Below, piece after piece: positions 48,727 to 57,979 of a stretch of DNA of 64,000 nt; within the stretch, counting starts at the first letter, position 1, and every line of letters begins with the position of its first letter. The notes beneath the pieces were generated by a model. The model did not search any database. It was not told where the DNA came from and worked only from the letters and a program-made list of their open reading frames with translations. The translations under genes were made by a program, and so were the position numbers. The DNA lies in NCBI GenBank assembly GCA_902791025.1, contig CADATZ010000006.1, forward strand, positions 66,303 to 130,302, written 5' to 3'. The stretch comes from an uncultured Chloroflexota bacterium (lineage in GTDB: Bacteria > Chloroflexota > Anaerolineae > Anaerolineales > Anaerolineaceae).

Positions 48727-50268
48727 TTATCTTATCTCAAAAACCCATGGACCGCTGATTTGGGAGTCAAGCAGCTTTTCAATTTTCTGCATGGCTTCCT
48801 CTTGAGTCCATTTGGTGCTGTCGTATGACTGAATAGAAAGGACATAATCCTTCGGACCGCGAATGGTTTCACTTGAGATATCGTCTGAGCAGGTAAGGGT
48901 GACGCCCAACGCCTGAGCAGCGGCATTTGTTTCAAAACGGTGCAAAATGTTTTTGCATGGGCTTCCTTCGCGGGGATTGGCGAACAAACTCCGTACTGTA
49001 ATGATCAGTGGGGCGTAATGATCCAGGTCCAGTGCTGTGACGTCATAGCTCAGCGTCCCGCATATCCGTCCATTATGTTCGGCGGTTGCCGGAGTCATTC
49101 CGCCCGGAGTCAGGGTATTCGCCATGATTTCGCCCTCACCGGATTTGGCGTTAGCCGGAATTACCATCCATTCGCCGTCATCCACAGCCGTAAAGCAAAG
49201 CCCAACCTGAAGGATGTCGTTTACGCCCCTTTCAGTCCATATCCCTATCCGGCGTGATTCGGGGACTGTGACGAAATCCATTGAGACGATATCCATGGTG
49301 ATGCCGTTTACCGTCACGGAATCCATCGCTTTATCCTCCGGCATCGGAAGCCTGGCTTCCGGGTGGACAAATTCTATGATCTGCTTCGGAAAGTCATCTT
49401 TGGCGGACAAACCTTCACTCCAAGTCTGAAGATTTCCGGCTTGGTCATAATAGCTCAGTTCAAAGCTGGTATTTTGTGCCCATATGCTCAGGTTCACCAT
49501 TGAAAGAAAGCCTTCCGGCAGAGAAAGCTCAAACTGATCCCGCCGGGTGAAATGGGCTTCATCGGAGACAATCAGATTCATGAGGTTTTTATCCGGGTCT
49601 TTTTGTTTATCATTTACCCATAGTCTTTCTTCCATGGACTCATCGTTCAGCCGTGTGCTTTTGGTGATCAAATGCAGGTAAAGCTTGTCAAAGATCACAG
49701 CACTGCGTCCCAGCCAGATGTTTGCATCACTGCCGAATGTATGGATACCATGCTCATCAACTGTCGGACCGGTATAGCGGCTTTCTTCCGGATTGTGAAA
49801 CACAAAGGACCAATTGTATCCGTCAAATGGAATAATACAGGTCTTTGATCTGCCATCACTGAAGGTAAAGAAAAGACCGTCAAAAGAGATCCGAATGCTC
49901 TCCCATTTTGCCTTTTCGGACAGTTGCGGAATGCTAAAGGTAATGGTTTCGGATATTGCGTATGATTTGGTTTTGCTTTCACCGGACTGATTCACATTAT
50001 CGGAAGTTTCTGTTATCAGCTCAAACTGCAAAAGTCCATTTGAAATCTGAAGATTATTCAGTGATATTCTGAGATCATCTGTATCTGAGGAAAGAAACTC
50101 CGTTTCGGCAGCTATATCGTCCGGTTGAACAGCTTTAGCAAGAACAGCCCCTAATTGTTTGTCGCCGACAACGAACCAATCGGGACCTCCCTCCTGTGCG
50201 GACGCATGAAAAACAATCGCAAAGAAACTAACGATAAAGGAAAGAATCAGAGGAGAAAACCTTCTCAT
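48727..50268 (-). CDS. Large secreted protein, paralogue A
   Basis: 513 residues with a signal peptide (about 1-24, ending FHASA-QE). Residues about 40-260 share a domain with the protein at 51.0-52.0 kb: LRISLNNLQISNGLLQFEL, SIRISFDGLFFTFSDG, YNWSFVFHNPEESRY, VDEHGIHTFGSDANIWL and a Trp/Val/Asn-Asp segment (ERLWVNDKQKD). The remaining C-terminal half is unique and includes RIGIWTERGVNDILQVGL and an Ala/Ile-rich end. I do not recognise the family. It starts 1 bp after the vapC stop on the same strand and is probably translated from the same mRNA. Confidence 0.72.
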   Translation of the reverse strand: MRRFSPLILSFIVSFFAIVFHASAQEGGPDWFVVGDKQLGAVLAKAVQPDDIAAETEFLSSDTDDLRISLNNLQISNGLLQFELITETSDNVNQSGESKTKSYAISETITFSIPQLSEKAKWESIRISFDGLFFTFSDGRSKTCIIPFDGYNWSFVFHNPEESRYTGPTVDEHGIHTFGSDANIWLGRSAVIFDKLYLHLITKSTRLNDESMEERLWVNDKQKDPDKNLMNLIVSDEAHFTRRDQFELSLPEGFLSMVNLSIWAQNTSFELSYYDQAGNLQTWSEGLSAKDDFPKQIIEFVHPEARLPMPEDKAMDSVTVNGITMDIVSMDFVTVPESRRIGIWTERGVNDILQVGLCFTAVDDGEWMVIPANAKSGEGEIMANTLTPGGMTPATAEHNGRICGTLSYDVTALDLDHYAPLIITVRSLFANPREGSPCKNILHRFETNAAAQALGVTLTCSDDISSETIRGPKDYVLSIQSYDSTKWTQEEAMQKIEKLLDSQISGPWVFEIR

Positions 50269-50269
50269 T

Positions 50270-50680
50270 TTATAATATCTGAAGAAAATCCTGAGGTAAA
50301 TATACCGGAACTGAAGAGTTTCTATAATCATGTATATTTCGTGAAACGATACAATCGATTCCATTTCTGGCAGCTGTTTCGTCCATTACTGCATCTTCAT
50401 AATCACTTATTGGAGAAAGAATGGCTAATTGACAATCAAGAGCCGTTGTATCCAGAACCTGGAATAATTTAAATAAGGAAGAGAGTGCATTTCTTGTTCT
50501 GATATCATCATGAAAATAGCGATGCATCAGGTAATAAATATCCGTAACTGATTTAGCTGTGATATATCCATTTATCTGATTTCCGGCAACAGCCATGACT
50601 AAGTCTCTTGCATTATCATAGAAAGGAGATCTCATTTGTAAGTAATCAATGACAATACAAGTATCTACCAGAACATTCAT
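50270..50680 (-). CDS. vapC: PIN-domain toxin, VapC-like
   Basis: 136 residues. The PIN fold shows the acidic residues of a Mg-dependent RNase: MNVLVDTCIVIDYL (D6, D12 region), KSVTDIYYLMHRYF, SDYEDAVMDETAARNGIDCIVSRNIHDY with D/E positions. VapC toxins cut tRNA or rRNA. Its start overlaps the antitoxin gene by 4 bp. One base pair downstream starts a secreted-protein gene, an unusual arrangement. Confidence 0.88.
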   Translation of the reverse strand: MNVLVDTCIVIDYLQMRSPFYDNARDLVMAVAGNQINGYITAKSVTDIYYLMHRYFHDDIRTRNALSSLFKLFQVLDTTALDCQLAILSPISDYEDAVMDETAARNGIDCIVSRNIHDYRNSSVPVYLPQDFLQIL

Positions 50681-50892
50681 ATTCTGTTCAACCTTTCTTC
50701 TCTTGCTTCTTCTAAAGTAATATCTGCCGGGATGATTCCCGCAAGAGATTCAGCAATTTTGATACGGTCTTCAAAGGGATTGGATAATTTAGCGATAATC
50801 TTGCCATTCTTTGTGATAAAAATATCCTCTGTCTCGGAAAGCTGTAAATACTTGTTGAGATTTTCTTTTAACTCGGTTGTTGTGATAGACAT
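50677..50892 (-). CDS. vapB: Antitoxin of the Phd/YefM-VapB type
   Basis: 71 residues: SITTTELKENLNKYLQLSETEDIFITKNGKIIAKLSNP (in parts) is the Phd/YefM DNA-binding fold, and the acidic end DITLEEAREERLNRI is the toxin-binding part. The ATG at 50892 has GGAGG six bases upstream. It is directly followed by the PIN toxin. Expected to repress its own promoter together with the toxin. Confidence 0.88.
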   Translation of the reverse strand: MSITTTELKENLNKYLQLSETEDIFITKNGKIIAKLSNPFEDRIKIAESLAGIIPADITLEEAREERLNRI

Positions 50893-50914
50893 AAAAACCT
50901 CCACTCATACTTTA

Positions 50915-50973
50915 ATTATACATGATTCGTACGATTCTTCTGGTGAATTTTGCGATCATACAAAATTCACCAG
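50915..50973 (-). promoter_or_regulatory. vapBC promoter with 13 bp inverted repeat
   Basis: CTGGTGAATTTTG (50940-50952) and CAAAATTCACCAG (50961-50973) are perfect inverted copies with 8 bp between. On the minus strand a TATAAT (50920-50915) lies downstream so that the repeat's near arm covers the -35 position. A second small palindrome TCGTACGA is at 50927-50934. This fits autoregulation by the VapBC complex; the repeat could also serve as 3' hairpin of the upstream gene ending at 50995. Confidence 0.6.
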
Positions 50974-50994
50974 ATAGAGAAATATAGATGCATT

Positions 50995-51996
50995 TTATTG
51001 AACAAACTGCACGAGCTTCATCGGGAAGGATTTTTCATTGTTCAGGACTTTTGCCGAGGTGCGGGATGTTCCGGCGCAGTTCAGCTCTATGGTGATGGAT
51101 TGTGCCCATACGGCAAGTGAATCCGGCGTTATGTTGGCATCCTGATACAAAAAGTGATCGGTCTGTATAAACTGAGAATCTCCATCAACCTCTGAGTTGC
51201 CTTCTGCGTCAAATGAAACACTGCTGCCGCCTCCGCCGCGCTGCATATCATTGACCCAGACCGCGGATTGAGAACCGTATAGATCCAGCAGACTACTTTT
51301 CCGGATAAAATCAAAGCTCATATCTTTTCCTGCATTGAATCCGGACAATTCGATGTTGATTTGATTGCCGAAGGTATGGATACCCCGTTCATCGGTTGTG
51401 GAATCAAATCCTTCATTGTTATAGCGGCTGCCCGCCGGATTGTGAAAAACATAGGACCAGCTATAGTTTTCCGGTGTTCCGAGATATCCTGAAGTCTCCC
51501 CAGCATAGGCAGCAAAAACCAGTCCGTCAAACGACACACGCAGATTGTCCCATTCAGTGCCAAGTTTTGCGTCAAAAATATCACCGTAGAAAACCAGTGT
51601 CATTGTATGCTCGTATGGCTCTCCGATCAGGTCACCGGCACCGCCGCCTCCACCACGCTGTTCACCGTTGATATAAACCGAAGCCGATGAGACGTGGTTG
51701 GAAGCAGAATGGGATGTTCCGAGGGAGAGCGTGATCACAGCCAGACCATCCGTATTATAAACATCCTTCAGGGTGATTTGAAAATCGTTGAAAGCGGAGT
51801 AAACCGGGCCGAACGCCTCCATTCCGCTCCCGTTCATAATCTTTTCATTTTCAACCGGGAAGCCACCTCCTCCGACAATCGTAACATTTTCAGGTGATGG
51901 GGCATCACCGGGCTCCTGCGCAAGAGCAGCTCCGCATATGAAGATGAGTAAACAAACAGCTGTTATCAGCGTTCGTAAAACTTGATTTGTGAACAT
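50995..51996 (-). CDS. Secreted protein, paralogue B
   Basis: 333 residues with a signal peptide (about 1-26, ICGAALAQE). It shares with the 48.7-50.3 kb protein the core LRVSFDGLVFAAYAGET, YSWSYVFHNPAGSRY and DERGIHTFGNQINIEL plus SAVWVNDMQRGGGG and ends LVQFVQ where paralogue A has IIEFVHPEA. It lacks the long C-terminal half. Two glycine runs (VGGGGF, RGGGGGAG) give low-complexity loops. AAGGAGG lies six bases before the ATG at 51996. Function unknown. Confidence 0.72.
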   Translation of the reverse strand: MFTNQVLRTLITAVCLLIFICGAALAQEPGDAPSPENVTIVGGGGFPVENEKIMNGSGMEAFGPVYSAFNDFQITLKDVYNTDGLAVITLSLGTSHSASNHVSSASVYINGEQRGGGGGAGDLIGEPYEHTMTLVFYGDIFDAKLGTEWDNLRVSFDGLVFAAYAGETSGYLGTPENYSWSYVFHNPAGSRYNNEGFDSTTDERGIHTFGNQINIELSGFNAGKDMSFDFIRKSSLLDLYGSQSAVWVNDMQRGGGGSSVSFDAEGNSEVDGDSQFIQTDHFLYQDANITPDSLAVWAQSITIELNCAGTSRTSAKVLNNEKSFPMKLVQFVQ

Positions 51997-52109
51997 AAAA
52001 ACCTCCTTCACAACCAAACAAAAAGTTATTTCTATTGATTAAACTTACGATAATCTGAATATAATTGTTTCAGGAAGGAAGAAGATCACAACGGGTTGTG
52101 ACAAAGCGC

Positions 52110-53309
52110 TTAATCTACGAACTCGATGAACGCCTGATTGGCGACCATCACTTTGTCAGGAGCCAGCAGCAGACGATTATCCGGATCCCAGCGGATCAGA
52201 TTTTTTCGTTCCAAATGGCGCAGTTCCCGGCGGAAAATGGTTTTCATTTCCTCACCAAAACGATTTCGGAACCGCTCTTCTGTGATACCCTCGTGCAGCA
52301 TCCGCAGCCCCAGCATCATTACGTCCTGCATCTCTACACGCTTCTCTTGTGGAATGATCTCAGCAGCAGCAGGGAAACGCTCATCGGATGCGTTCACCAT
52401 CTGAATATACCTGGCAATGTCGCCCTCATTGCGGATACGCTGCGCATTGATCCAGCCATGTGCACCGGCACCGAATCCATAATAGGGAAGGACAAACCAA
52501 TATTGCTTGTTATGACGGCTCTCATGGGCTTTATCCACAGCCCAGTTGGAGATTTCGTAATGTTCGAAACGCTTGATTTGATCCTTTTGGGACAGTCCCT
52601 GCGGAACAGTCTCTGCTTTTGACGTAAGGGTTTGGGCGGCATATTCATACATGGCAACGGTCAGGTCTTCGTCAGGCAGGGTCAGCTTTCCCATTTCCAG
52701 TTGACGGTGCAGAGCGCTGCCCTCTTCCACACTCAGGGCATAGAGCGAAATGTGCTGAACATCCATCTTCATCGCGGCAGCTACAGAGCGCTGCCAGTTT
52801 TCCATCGTCTGTTCCGGATATCCATAGATCAGATCCAGGCTGACGTTCCGCAGACCGGCGCTTCTCAAAACATCCACTGCTGCCGCGGTCTGTTCGTATG
52901 TATGCCGCCTGCCCATGCGCTTTAGCTCCTTCGGAACAGCGGACTGCATCCCGAGACTGACCCGGTTAATTCCCATATCTGCCAGTGCGGCCGCATAGTC
53001 AGCCGTCACATCACAGGGATTCATCTCGAAGGTGATCTCCGCATCGGGAGTCAGCTCGAAGGTATCCTTCAAAGCCGCCATGATCCTTTGAATATCGGAA
53101 ACATCCAGCCGGGAAGGCGTACCCCCGCCGAAGTAGACACTGTGCACCGGTGTATTCGCATATGGCTTTTGTCGGAGGATTTCGCTGCAAAGCGCGGTCA
53201 CATAATCCGGGATCAGCCCTTCCCGTCCGGCAAACGTATTGAAATCGCAGTAAAAACACCGTGTCCGGCAGAAGGGTATGTGGATATAAATGGAATATTT
53301 TTTGTTCAC
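52110..53309 (-). CDS. hemW: Radical SAM heme chaperone HemW
   Basis: 399 residues. IYIHIPFCRTRCFYCDFNTFAG gives the cluster Cys C14, C18 and C21, with Asp-Phe after the last Cys, the HemW form (true HemN has one more Cys). GGGTPSRL, EMNPCDV and GINRVSLGMQSAVPKELKRMGRRH follow, and the C-terminus has the HemN_C domain. HemW carries heme to target proteins and does not act as coproporphyrinogen oxidase. It sits alone between the paralogous secreted proteins and a toxin-antitoxin pair. Confidence 0.92.
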   Translation of the reverse strand: MNKKYSIYIHIPFCRTRCFYCDFNTFAGREGLIPDYVTALCSEILRQKPYANTPVHSVYFGGGTPSRLDVSDIQRIMAALKDTFELTPDAEITFEMNPCDVTADYAAALADMGINRVSLGMQSAVPKELKRMGRRHTYEQTAAAVDVLRSAGLRNVSLDLIYGYPEQTMENWQRSVAAAMKMDVQHISLYALSVEEGSALHRQLEMGKLTLPDEDLTVAMYEYAAQTLTSKAETVPQGLSQKDQIKRFEHYEISNWAVDKAHESRHNKQYWFVLPYYGFGAGAHGWINAQRIRNEGDIARYIQMVNASDERFPAAAEIIPQEKRVEMQDVMMLGLRMLHEGITEERFRNRFGEEMKTIFRRELRHLERKNLIRWDPDNRLLLAPDKVMVANQAFIEFVD

Positions 53310-53324
53310 GATGCTATATAATAA

Positions 53325-53627
53325 TCAAAAGTCGCTTGCTGCATACCGAACCGTTACAATATGAACTTCCATGGATTCCTGAATTACTTTGTAAATAATT
53401 ACATAATTCTTCACAAAAAGTTGTCTGTATTTTCGACCGGAATAGGTACCTGTTTTTCGATATGAACCTCTTTCAGGAAACTCTTCTAAACTTAGAATTG
53501 TATTTTCAATCTGGTCGACTATTTGTAATCCCGTTCCCGGTTCCTGAAGATGAGAAGCTATATATTCGTAGATATTATCGAGATCACTGTAAACTCTTGA
53601 ATACATTTTGACCGTATATTTATCCAA
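53325..53627 (-). CDS. RelE/ParE family toxin
   Basis: 100 residues with the RelE/ParE pattern: YTVKMYSRVYSDLDNIYEYIASHL, then LEEFPERGSYRKTG and YRQLFVKNYVIIYKVIQESMEVHIVTVRYAASDF (in parts), the beta-sheet core with the C-terminal R. The ParE-like start and the basic strand suggest either a gyrase inhibitor or an mRNA interferase. The antitoxin gene overlaps it by 8 bp upstream. Confidence 0.85.
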   Translation of the reverse strand: MDKYTVKMYSRVYSDLDNIYEYIASHLQEPGTGLQIVDQIENTILSLEEFPERGSYRKTGTYSGRKYRQLFVKNYVIIYKVIQESMEVHIVTVRYAASDF

Positions 53628-53883
53628 AATGTTTTCTCCTCAATGTATTCAGAGTTTCTCTTGCGTCAAGAAGAATCCTGTTTTCCTGAAATTCCTTTTC
53701 AGCTTCCTGAATAGCAAGATCCGTTTGCACGGTTTCTATCAGCTCATCGTAAGCTTCGATACTCATTAGAACCATATCACCATATCCATTTTTTGTGATG
53801 AAAATAGGTTCACGTCTTTTATGACAGAGTTCTGAAATTTCGTTTGTGTTGCGTAAATCCGTTATAGGTTTGATTTGTATCAT
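53620..53883 (-). CDS. Phd/YefM family antitoxin
   Basis: 87 residues: MIQIKPITDLRNTNEISELC, EPIFITKNGYGDMVLMSIEAYDEL is the Phd/YefM fold, and the C-terminal acidic helix would bind the toxin. The ATG at 53883 has GGAG ahead. A TATAAT on the minus strand lies at 53917-53912. The promoter is divergent from that of the LysM gene. Confidence 0.87.
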   Translation of the reverse strand: MIQIKPITDLRNTNEISELCHKRREPIFITKNGYGDMVLMSIEAYDELIETVQTDLAIQEAEKEFQENRILLDARETLNTLRRKHFG

Positions 53884-53981
53884 TTGTTTTACTCCTTCGT
53901 TTTTGTACATAATTATAGCAGAAATATATACATTAAACATTCACACACAGTTATGTAAAATCACAGCAGTTCTATATGACA

Positions 53982-54009
53982 TTGTTAATTTCACAAAAAA
54001 TGTTATAAT
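53982..54009 (+). promoter_or_regulatory. Promoter of the LysM protein gene
   Basis: TTGTTA (53982-53987) and TATAAT (54004-54009) are 16 bp apart, 28 bp before the start codon, with AAAAGGGG as ribosome binding site. Confidence 0.65.
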
Positions 54010-54037
54010 CGTCATTATAAGAAAAAGGGGTAATTGC

Positions 54038-55201
54038 ATGGCTAACGAAATGAATCCTCAATCAAGAACCAAGATCTGCCCGACCTGTGGGACACGGATG
54101 AACGAATCCGCCACCCGCTGCCTGGTTTGTGGGCGGACTTTTACCAATAACGCTGCGCAGCCGGCAGGACGCAATAACCAACAACCTGCTAATGATGGCG
54201 AACGCATTGAAAAACCGCGTCTGAAGAATATCTCTATCAGTGTTCCGGTGGCTATTGGACTGTTCCTGTTGCTGATTGGTATTGGTGCGGCAGTGGCCTT
54301 TATCCTGCTGCAGCAGACAGGCCGCGTGGTGGAACCGACGCCGCTGCCTTCCGCAACGCTCAGTCCGACACCGACTACTCCGCCGACTGATACGCCGACA
54401 CCAACCATGGTGATGTCACCGACACCGCTGCAGCCCATCGAATATACCGTGAAAGACGGTGACCTCTGCGCTTCGATTGCGGCTGTGTTTGATGTTTCTG
54501 TGCAGAGTATTATCCTGCAGAACAACCTTTCCGCAAGCTGCTACCTTTCTCCTGGACAGACACTTTTGATTCCTCAGCCGACCATTACCCCGACGCCCGA
54601 GCCGACCGGAACGCTGACCAGTGCACAGGCTACATTGGAAGCCTGTGGATCCTATGATCATCTGGTCTCCAACACCGATACGCTTTTCGGCATCGCTCTG
54701 AACTATGGTGTGACAACTGATATCATTCGCCAATACAACGGGCTGACCGGTGACATAGTTATTGCCGGGACCACCATCAAGATCCCGTTGTGCGAACGTG
54801 TCACTCCTGGACCGACATCTACACCGACCACACCTCCGCCTTACGCGGCACCGAACCTGTTGCTCCCTGCGGACGGTACATCCTACAACGTCAGCGGCGA
54901 AACCATCACTCTGCAGTGGGCAGGCGTAGGATCCCTGCTTCCCAACGAAGCCTATGAAGTTGTTGTAGAAGATGTGACCGAGGGCGAAGGGCGTAAGCTG
55001 ATCAACTATGTAACCGACACCAAATTCATCGTCCCGATGGACTTCCGCCCCAGCTCGGATACATCACCGCATGTTATCCGCTGGTATGTAACGCCTGTCC
55101 GGCAGTCGCTCTCTTCTGAAGGCGGTCCGTCATCCTATGAGCCCGCCGGTGCCCGCTCTGATTCCAGAACCTTCATCTGGACAGGTGTGCCGGTTTCATA
55201 A
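54038..55201 (+). CDS. Zinc-ribbon, membrane-anchored protein with two LysM domains
   Basis: 387 residues. Order: cytoplasmic zinc ribbon (CPTCGTRMNESATRCLVCG, C14/C17/C28/C31), one membrane segment (about 68-95, VPVAIGLFLLLIGIGAAVAF), a Thr-Pro linker (PTPTTPPTDTPTPT), LysM 1 (YTVKDGDLCASIAAVFDVSV), a second linker, LysM 2 (HLVSNTDTLFGIALNYGVTT), and a C-terminal Ig/fibronectin-like domain (PNLLLPADGTSYNVSGETITLQWAGVG in parts). LysM binds peptidoglycan or chitin-like glycans, so the outer part probably lies in the wall. This make-up is frequent in Anaerolineae and is one ground for the host assignment. Confidence 0.88.
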   Translation: MANEMNPQSRTKICPTCGTRMNESATRCLVCGRTFTNNAAQPAGRNNQQPANDGERIEKPRLKNISISVPVAIGLFLLLIGIGAAVAFILLQQTGRVVEPTPLPSATLSPTPTTPPTDTPTPTMVMSPTPLQPIEYTVKDGDLCASIAAVFDVSVQSIILQNNLSASCYLSPGQTLLIPQPTITPTPEPTGTLTSAQATLEACGSYDHLVSNTDTLFGIALNYGVTTDIIRQYNGLTGDIVIAGTTIKIPLCERVTPGPTSTPTTPPPYAAPNLLLPADGTSYNVSGETITLQWAGVGSLLPNEAYEVVVEDVTEGEGRKLINYVTDTKFIVPMDFRPSSDTSPHVIRWYVTPVRQSLSSEGGPSSYEPAGARSDSRTFIWTGVPVS

Positions 55202-55236
55202 AAAGTTCAGAATTTATAATATAAAGTTTATATAAT

Positions 55237-55256
55237 GAGGGCGCCCATGCGCCTTC
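55237..55256 (+). terminator. Hairpin after the LysM gene
   Basis: GAGGGCGC and GCGCCTTC pair (one G-U) around CCAT, followed by TTATTA. It lies 35 bp after the stop and 22 bp before the next start, so it may also act on the MFS gene leader. Confidence 0.55.
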
Positions 55257-55278
55257 TTATTATCTAAATAAGGTATTG

Positions 55279-56499
55279 ATGACAAATATTAATAATCAGA
55301 CTCAGACAGCCAGGCGTATTACGCTGCATTATTCGGCTGCTTTTGCTGTGTTTTTCGCTGCGTTCTGCATGATTCGCAGCTTTATTTCCGTTTACCTGCT
55401 TGATCGGGGCTTCAGCTATACTCAGGTCGGCATCATCACCGGAATCCATATGTTTGTGGCAGCAGCAATCCAGCCGAATTATTCGCTGATTCTTGATCAC
55501 TTTCCTAAGCTTGGCCTTCGCCGCTTCGTTGCTTTGTGCTGTATTCCGGCAGTTTTGTGCTCCTTGCTGACCTTTGTGTTACCGGCGAATCTGCTCTTCT
55601 TCATCCCGCTGTACCTGATTTTCGGTCTCTGTGAGGTCGGGCTGCAATCCCTGATGGTTTCCATTGGTATGGAGTATGTGAATGCCGGTATCCCGGTCAA
55701 TGCCGGGGTAGGACGAGGTTTTGCATCTGTCGGTTACGGTATTGCCAACCTCGGGCTGGGCTTTTTGATCGTGCGATTTGGGTCACCGGTGTCACAGAAA
55801 CTGAACGTAGCATTGATGCTTCTGCTGGCCATTTTGATCATGACGATGCCGGATGCGAATGCGCTGCGGACGGTGGATGAAACAGAACGCGAGAAGGATG
55901 AAGCCCCTTCAGACGACCTTTTTCATTTTCTGCGGAACAATCATGTTTTCGCGCTCTTTTCTCTTTCCGTGATCTGTATTTTCTTCGCACATTCTATTGT
56001 CAATACTTACATGCCCAATGTGGCAGGCCAATTCGGTCTGAAATCCGATTTCACCGGTCTGCTGAACAGCATCGCGGCATTTCTGGAACTGATCCCGATG
56101 ATGTTGTTTTCACAGATCAGCAAGCGGATCTCACCGCTCAAGCTGCTTTATATTTCCGCAGTGTTCTTCTCGGTTAAGATCCTGACAGCGACGCTCGCTG
56201 TGAATGCCGGAGGACTGATTTTGTCACAATCTATGCAGATATTGGCTTATGCCTTGTTTGCTATGGCTTCTATTTATTTCACCAACCAGGCAGTCCGGCC
56301 TCATAATCGTGTGATGGCGCAGGGGCTGCTGGTCGGTGCGAATGAAGCCGGCTTTATGCTCGGCAGCATGATCGGCGGGTTTGTTCTCGATCATGCCACG
56401 ATCCGTGTTCTTCTCTGGATGGGCGTTATTGTCTCCATCATCGGGTCGGTTCTGATGATCACGGCGGTCACGAAATTCAAAAGAGCTAATCTCTCATGA
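55279..56499 (+). CDS. Major facilitator superfamily transporter
   Basis: 406 residues with about 12 membrane segments and the MFS_1-like (LacY-related) pattern: AFCMIRSFISVYLLDRGFSYTQVGIITG, the cytoplasmic loop NYSLILDHFPKLGLRRFVALC, the long central loop (DETEREKDEAPSDD) and GLLVGANEAGFMLGSMIGGFVLD in the C-terminal half. Substrate unknown; sugar- or nucleoside-like transporters of this branch exist. The start at 55279 avoids a TTG directly before it. Confidence 0.83.
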   Translation: MTNINNQTQTARRITLHYSAAFAVFFAAFCMIRSFISVYLLDRGFSYTQVGIITGIHMFVAAAIQPNYSLILDHFPKLGLRRFVALCCIPAVLCSLLTFVLPANLLFFIPLYLIFGLCEVGLQSLMVSIGMEYVNAGIPVNAGVGRGFASVGYGIANLGLGFLIVRFGSPVSQKLNVALMLLLAILIMTMPDANALRTVDETEREKDEAPSDDLFHFLRNNHVFALFSLSVICIFFAHSIVNTYMPNVAGQFGLKSDFTGLLNSIAAFLELIPMMLFSQISKRISPLKLLYISAVFFSVKILTATLAVNAGGLILSQSMQILAYALFAMASIYFTNQAVRPHNRVMAQGLLVGANEAGFMLGSMIGGFVLDHATIRVLLWMGVIVSIIGSVLMITAVTKFKRANLS

Positions 56500-56617
56500 T
56501 CTCGAGGCTAAGACAGCCTCCCGTGCTTCTCATCATCCGATACAGATATGTATTTGTCCGCCGCTTTTGCCGGCGTGGTGAATGATCCGGTTTCCATGGG
56601 TTCCTTTTTGTATGATC

Positions 56618-57742
56618 TTATGGATGGATCGCGGTGACGGCTTCCTCCAGGTGCCTGCGGATTTCGATGTGCTGCGGACAAACACTCTCACACTGACCGC
56701 ATTTGATGCATTTTTCAGCCAGTTCCTTACCCATCCCGCTGACATGGAATTTTTCGCGTCCCTGTGCGCGGGTCAGGTCATTGTATAAAATCAACATGTT
56801 CATGGCAGAGAATGTGGCCGGGATGCCGATGTTCATGGGACAGACCTTTTGGCAGTATTTGCAGTCTGTGCAGGGAATCAGCGGGTATTCAGCAATTTTA
56901 GCCTGTGCCTTTGTGATAACTTCCTGCTCTTCTGTGTTCAGTTTTCGGAAATTCTTCATGTAGGAAATATTATCCTTCATCTGTTCCACATTGCTCATGC
57001 CGGAAAGAACAGTGATGACTCCTTCATGGCTTGCGGCGAAGCGGATTGCCCAGGAGGCATATGAAGCATTTGGATCAGCGTTTTTCAGAATTTTCGCTAC
57101 GCCTTCCGGTGGTTCAGCCAGCAGACCACCCTTAACGGGTTCCATGATGACGACGGGTTTGTTATATTTCCGTGCCATGTCATAGACACGTTTAGACTGG
57201 ATATCAGTACTAAACCAGTCGGCATAATTGATCTGCAGCTGGACGAATTCTGCTTCGGGATGGGCAATGAGAATCTCTTCCAATTCTTCCGCGCTGGAAT
57301 GGAAGGAAAAGCCGATATGTTTGATCTTCCCTTCCTCTTTCTTTTGTTTTACGAAAGACCACATGTCAAAATCTTCAAAGTATTTTGTACGGATCACGCC
57401 CAGGTTATGAAGCAGATAATAATCGAAATAGCCGGCACCGGAGCGTTCCAGCGAGGTTTCAAACTGGTTGATGGCATCTTCCCGGGTCTTGCAGCCTGAC
57501 CATGCCGCCATTTTTGTGGCGACCGTGAAGCTTTCGCGCGGATATCTTTCGATCAGCGCCTTTCTCATCGCTTCCTCGCTGCCGGAATAGACAAAGGCCG
57601 TGTCGAAATAGGTGAAGCCCGCTTCCATAAAGAGGTCAACCATCTTTTTCATCTCTTCAAGATCGATCTCGCCATCCTTTTTCGGCAGCCGCATCAGTCC
57701 GAATCCGAGCTTTTTTGTGTTTTCTCCGAGATAAGTTTCCAT
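56618..57742 (-). CDS. Aldo/keto reductase with C-terminal 4Fe-4S domain
   Basis: 374 residues. The aldo/keto reductase barrel covers about 1-275: LGFGLMRLP, TYFDTAFVYSGSEEAMRKAL (catalytic D and Y), ATKMAAW (K) and YYLLHNLG (H). The C-terminal part has two ferredoxin-like motifs, CTDCKYCQKVCP and CIKCGQCESVCP, each for one [4Fe-4S] cluster. This form, common in anaerobes, would take electrons from a ferredoxin as well as NADPH. It lies alone between MFS and argF. Confidence 0.9.
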   Translation of the reverse strand: METYLGENTKKLGFGLMRLPKKDGEIDLEEMKKMVDLFMEAGFTYFDTAFVYSGSEEAMRKALIERYPRESFTVATKMAAWSGCKTREDAINQFETSLERSGAGYFDYYLLHNLGVIRTKYFEDFDMWSFVKQKKEEGKIKHIGFSFHSSAEELEEILIAHPEAEFVQLQINYADWFSTDIQSKRVYDMARKYNKPVVIMEPVKGGLLAEPPEGVAKILKNADPNASYASWAIRFAASHEGVITVLSGMSNVEQMKDNISYMKNFRKLNTEEQEVITKAQAKIAEYPLIPCTDCKYCQKVCPMNIGIPATFSAMNMLILYNDLTRAQGREKFHVSGMGKELAEKCIKCGQCESVCPQHIEIRRHLEEAVTAIHP

Positions 57743-57979
57743 CGTTTACATCCTTCCTTCAATGAAACCTGTTGTAAAAAAATGATTGATTGTTGCATTT
57801 TAATTATAAAATGAAGGTGACTGTTCAGAGTTTGATATTGCGGCACTGATGACAGGATTATGATCTGATCTGTTACTATTTATGGGGAACACCTGTACAG
57901 TTTTCTGAACCTGTACAACACAAAGCAGGCCAGCGGTATTGTGTGTGATTTATTAATAGTTCCACTGTTATTACTGCAT
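57743..57979. other. Gap between aldo/keto reductase and argF terminator
   Basis: No gene. It contains GGTGACTGTTCAGAG (57816-57830), a copy of the short motif that begins the dispersed repeats (GTAACTGTTCAGA), and inverted copies of GTACAG/CTGTAC near 57893-57918 (ACCTGTACAG...CCTGTACAA). The A/T-rich strip 57780-57815 may hold the reductase promoter, but no -35/-10 pair stands out. Confidence 0.4.
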
